A program made the position numbers and the translations under genes. Below the pieces are notes generated by a model. That model was not told where the DNA came from. It ran no database searches and saw nothing but the letters and a program-made list of their open reading frames with translations. A DNA stretch of 64,000 bases from contig NC_060896.1 of assembly GCF_014805685.1 (NCBI RefSeq), positions 18,694,277-18,758,276 of the forward strand, written 5' to 3'. How positions within the stretch are numbered: position 1 is the stretch's first letter; every line of letters starts with the position of its first letter. Shown here one piece after another: positions 57,034-64,000 of this stretch. This DNA comes from Silurus meridionalis (Eukaryota; Chordata; Actinopteri; Siluriformes; Siluridae).

Positions 57034-57208
57034 AATCTTTTCCACAAATGGCCAGTGTGGGTGCAGGTTTTCATGCCATACAATTAAGGGCCACACCTGA
57101 TAGTAATTGAAAATCAAAAATATGAAAGTTAAAGCGGTATAATTTGGTGCAGACTTGCTTGGTTGGAATGAAAACCTGCACCCACAATGGCACTTTGTGG
57201 AAAAGATT
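57034..57208. mobile_element. Fold-back MITE
   Basis: Arms of about 43 bp form an inverted repeat: ATCTTTTCCACAAATGGCCA then GTGTGGGTGCAGGTTTTCAT on the left, and the complementary GAATGAAAACCTGCACCCAC on the right. About 85 bases of AT-rich spacer lie between. It has no coding capacity. Confidence 0.65.
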
Positions 57209-57219
57209 TAAAACTCCAC

Positions 57220-58430
57220 ATCAAATTAAAATAGCTGTCCAGCCATAATTTAGTTCAAGTGTCATGTGAAATCTTTTTGGTTAATCATTTCTGGTAATAG
57301 ATTCATAAGTGGTTTGAGTCTTTTTTTTGTGCATCATATTGGATGTTTACAGTTATGAAGGACACATGGTGACTTCCAACACCTAAAATTGCCTCCGAAG
57401 GCAAGGATGTATTTTTTTTTTTTGGCGGGGGGGGGGCGCTGTTGCTGCTTAAACATCGAGGTTCAATCCTGACCTTTGCTGACTGTCTTTGCATACACTT
57501 TTCATCCCACCTGAAAAGCATGGATTATTGTTTAAAAAAAAAAAAAAAAAATTTGACCTTTGATATGAAATGCTACATTTGGTAGGAGGGCATAGTGAGA
57601 ACTCCATGCTTGTAGTGAAACAAGGTGGTGGTAGCTTTTCATCAGCAGAGACTAAGAAATGTCAAGTTTGGGTTATAGACACCAAAAGCATGATATAATA
57701 ATCCAAGAATTAATGTAATATGCAACCAAAAACAACTGTTTTTTTTAATAACATTTGAAAGTAAATAAAACTTTGGTAGCTTGAAATGTTGGACAAAGAA
57801 ATGTTTGATCCTCCAAGAAGAAGCCTATAAATTGCAGAATTGTATATAGTATTCCCAGGTTGCCACACACTTGGAAAAATCTTTCATATTGTTTATTTTT
57901 CTTGTTATCATTATCAAAACTACTCATGCCAGCGCCATTATTTGCTGAGAAGAGTTCATATAAATAATATCTGGTCGGTGGTAATGTCATGGTACCATAA
58001 AACAACAGCCTGAGTAAAAAGTCATACTCTTAGTGAACACAAATATGGGATGTTCATTAATGGTCCAAAAACGTATCTTTAGGCAGCACCTTTAGGCAAT
58101 ACATAATTAATCTTAGAAAAAAAAAAAAAGGTTAGAATGATTTTGTCAAGTGATTTAACAGGATATGCTTTTGTAACACAGACATTTCAAAAACACACAC
58201 AGAGAGATAACACAGAGGCATGATGATGCAGCAGCAGCAGCTGTATTTGGGTATAAAGGCAATGCTCCAGTGTGTGTCGTGTGTGTGTGTGTGTTTCAGT
58301 GTTTCAAAAAAAAAGTTTCAAATATAGTAAAGCACTTTAGAAATAAACAAAAACCCAATAAGAAGAAAGTCAATAATCACAAACCCTGCCCACCAAAAGA
58401 TCAGTGTGCGTACATATGTGTATACATATA
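57220..58430. other. Possible vasp 3' region, nothing firm
   Basis: AT-rich DNA with homopolymer runs. A stretch near 57600-57640 (AACAAGGTGGTGGTAGC) may be a Tc1 scrap. No gene is recognised. Confidence 0.3.
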
Positions 58431-58453
58431 CATATATATATATATATACATAT

Positions 58454-58520
<67 letters not shown>
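58431..58520. repeat. (TA)n microsatellite, interrupted
   Basis: Long TA tract with a CATATACACACA interruption. Confidence 0.95.
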
Positions 58521-58522
<2 letters not shown>

Positions 58523-58791
58523 TGTGTGTGTACACACATAGTTACATCCTTACACTCACACTGCATATCTGGTTGCACACATTTATATCAAAGGCAATTT
58601 GGTCTAAACAGAATTACCATTATATATATCTAGTTGATTATTTATAACCATTCACAGAGCTGGAAGTTGATCCCAAAAAAGAGCTGATTACCCAATTCCA
58701 GGCATCGGGAATCAAAACTGATTTCGAGTTAATTCCACACGTTAAAAAGTTTCAACTCAAATTTACACAGGACATAGTGCAAGAACATGTA

Positions 58792-63077
<4,286 letters not shown>

Positions 63078-63593
63078 CTACAGCACACACAAACAAAAAG
63101 ATTATATTGTCAGCAGTTTAAAAGAGGGTAATGCTCCCCAGCTTTGTATAGTTGTGTGTAATCGGAGTGTAACACTGACTGAAGGATATGAACATGTTCT
63201 TCTACCTGTAAGAGTCACAAATATGTGACTGAGTGTGGAAACCTGAAGCCCCAATATTCTAGCAGCACACATTTCCTTGGAATGGAAATGTTCTGTATAT
63301 AATCATTCTGCGTATGCCCAAATTGTAAACATGTTTCTGTATATAAAAATGTAAAATGCTTTTTTATTAATATTGCACCAGCCATAATACAGCAAGAATT
63401 GTGGTGCAATCAACATTCGACGGTGATGTTTAATAACAGTACTTGTATCTAACAGACTTGTCAGGCATCATGATGCTATTGCTGCATAAACAAGATCCAA
63501 TACACCCTTTAGAAAAACCAGCTGAAATACCAAATCATTCAGCTTAACTGAATTTTGATTGAAACAGATTTGCCTTGCCTACGAACATAGTTA
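63078..63593. other. Presumed vasp intron, nothing recognised
   Basis: AT-rich DNA immediately upstream (minus sense) of the vasp exon. No second exon is visible. Confidence 0.4.
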
Positions 63594-63802
63594 CAGTATC
63601 TCACGAAAGTGAGTAAACCCCTCACAAACCATTTTATTACACCATGTCAAGAGGCAATACTATAGAAATGGAACTTGGTTATATTTTAGAGTAGTCAATG
63701 TGCAGCTTGTATAGCAGTACAGATTTACTGTCCTCTAAAAAAACAACTCAACATGCAGCCAAGCTGAAATGTGAGGGGTGTACTCACTTCTGTGAGATAC
63801 TG
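63594..63802. mobile_element. 209-bp MITE derived from Tc1 family A
   Basis: Ends CAGTATCTCACGAAAGTGAG and CTCACTTCTGTGAGATACTG are inverted repeats flanked by TA. The interior (CAATGTGCAGCTTGTATAGC then AGTACAGATTTACTG) equals the subterminal DNA of the large copies at 21.1 and 27.7 kb, with the whole transposase removed. Confidence 0.88.
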
Positions 63803-64000
63803 TACATTCTGAATTACCCTAGCAGAAGAGTTGATATACTATGAGTCAATGCTTGGTAATAGTTGTCATTTAGTCAGACTTTTAAAGCAATGCAATGCAA
63901 CTTTTGCACGGATACTTAACACAAGTCTCACCACAACGCAATAAACATATAGACAATCGTTCATTTTACTGCACAGAGAGGAACTAGTATGTGACTCATG

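Overview
This is a window of vertebrate nuclear DNA, almost certainly from a teleost fish. Genes are split by GT-AG introns. The DNA is AT-rich, full of (CA)n, (TA)n and (GA)n microsatellites, and heavily colonised by Tc1/mariner and hAT DNA transposons, a LINE and tRNA-type SINEs of the kinds seen in fish. The repeat mix resembles otophysan fish such as catfish, but the species cannot be fixed from sequence alone. There is no bacterial-style operon, CRISPR array, rRNA or convincing tRNA gene.

Layout: 0-3.6 kb is a LINE block and transposon relics. ttc36 (+, three exons, 3932-5121) faces cipc (-, coding exons between 13082 and 6843; probable promoter and 5' exon near 16.9-17.5 kb). ccnp, the cyclin P gene formerly called cntd2 (-, 24.9-19.4 kb), follows. 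Next comes akt2 (-, 13 coding exons from 43116 to 31669, probable 5' noncoding exon near 49.8 kb). The right edge holds the coiled-coil tetramerisation exon of vasp (-, 63077-63020), with a tentative last exon near 58.8 kb. Exon boundaries and phases were followed by hand: ttc36 gives 187 aa, cipc 488 aa, akt2 476 aa, and ccnp 346 or 401 aa depending on the start.

The genes are housekeeping or regulatory and do not form one pathway. AKT2 is the insulin/PI3K-responsive kinase, CCNP an atypical cyclin, CIPC an inhibitor of the CLOCK-BMAL1 circadian activator, TTC36 a small TPR protein and VASP an actin-filament regulator. From memory, akt2 and ccnp are also same-strand neighbours in human (19q13.2), so that pairing looks conserved.

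Mobile DNA fills introns and intergenic space. There are at least ten Tc1/mariner copies, including four related copies of one family. Several insertions are nested: a hAT inside a Tc1-like element in a cipc intron, a Tc1 inside a hAT-type element at 14.3-15.9 kb, and a 936-bp element inside a Tc1 transposase at 53-54 kb.

I found no new multi-gene system. The most interesting signal is a cluster of six perfect CACGTG E-boxes in 390 bp upstream of cipc, itself a clock-feedback gene.
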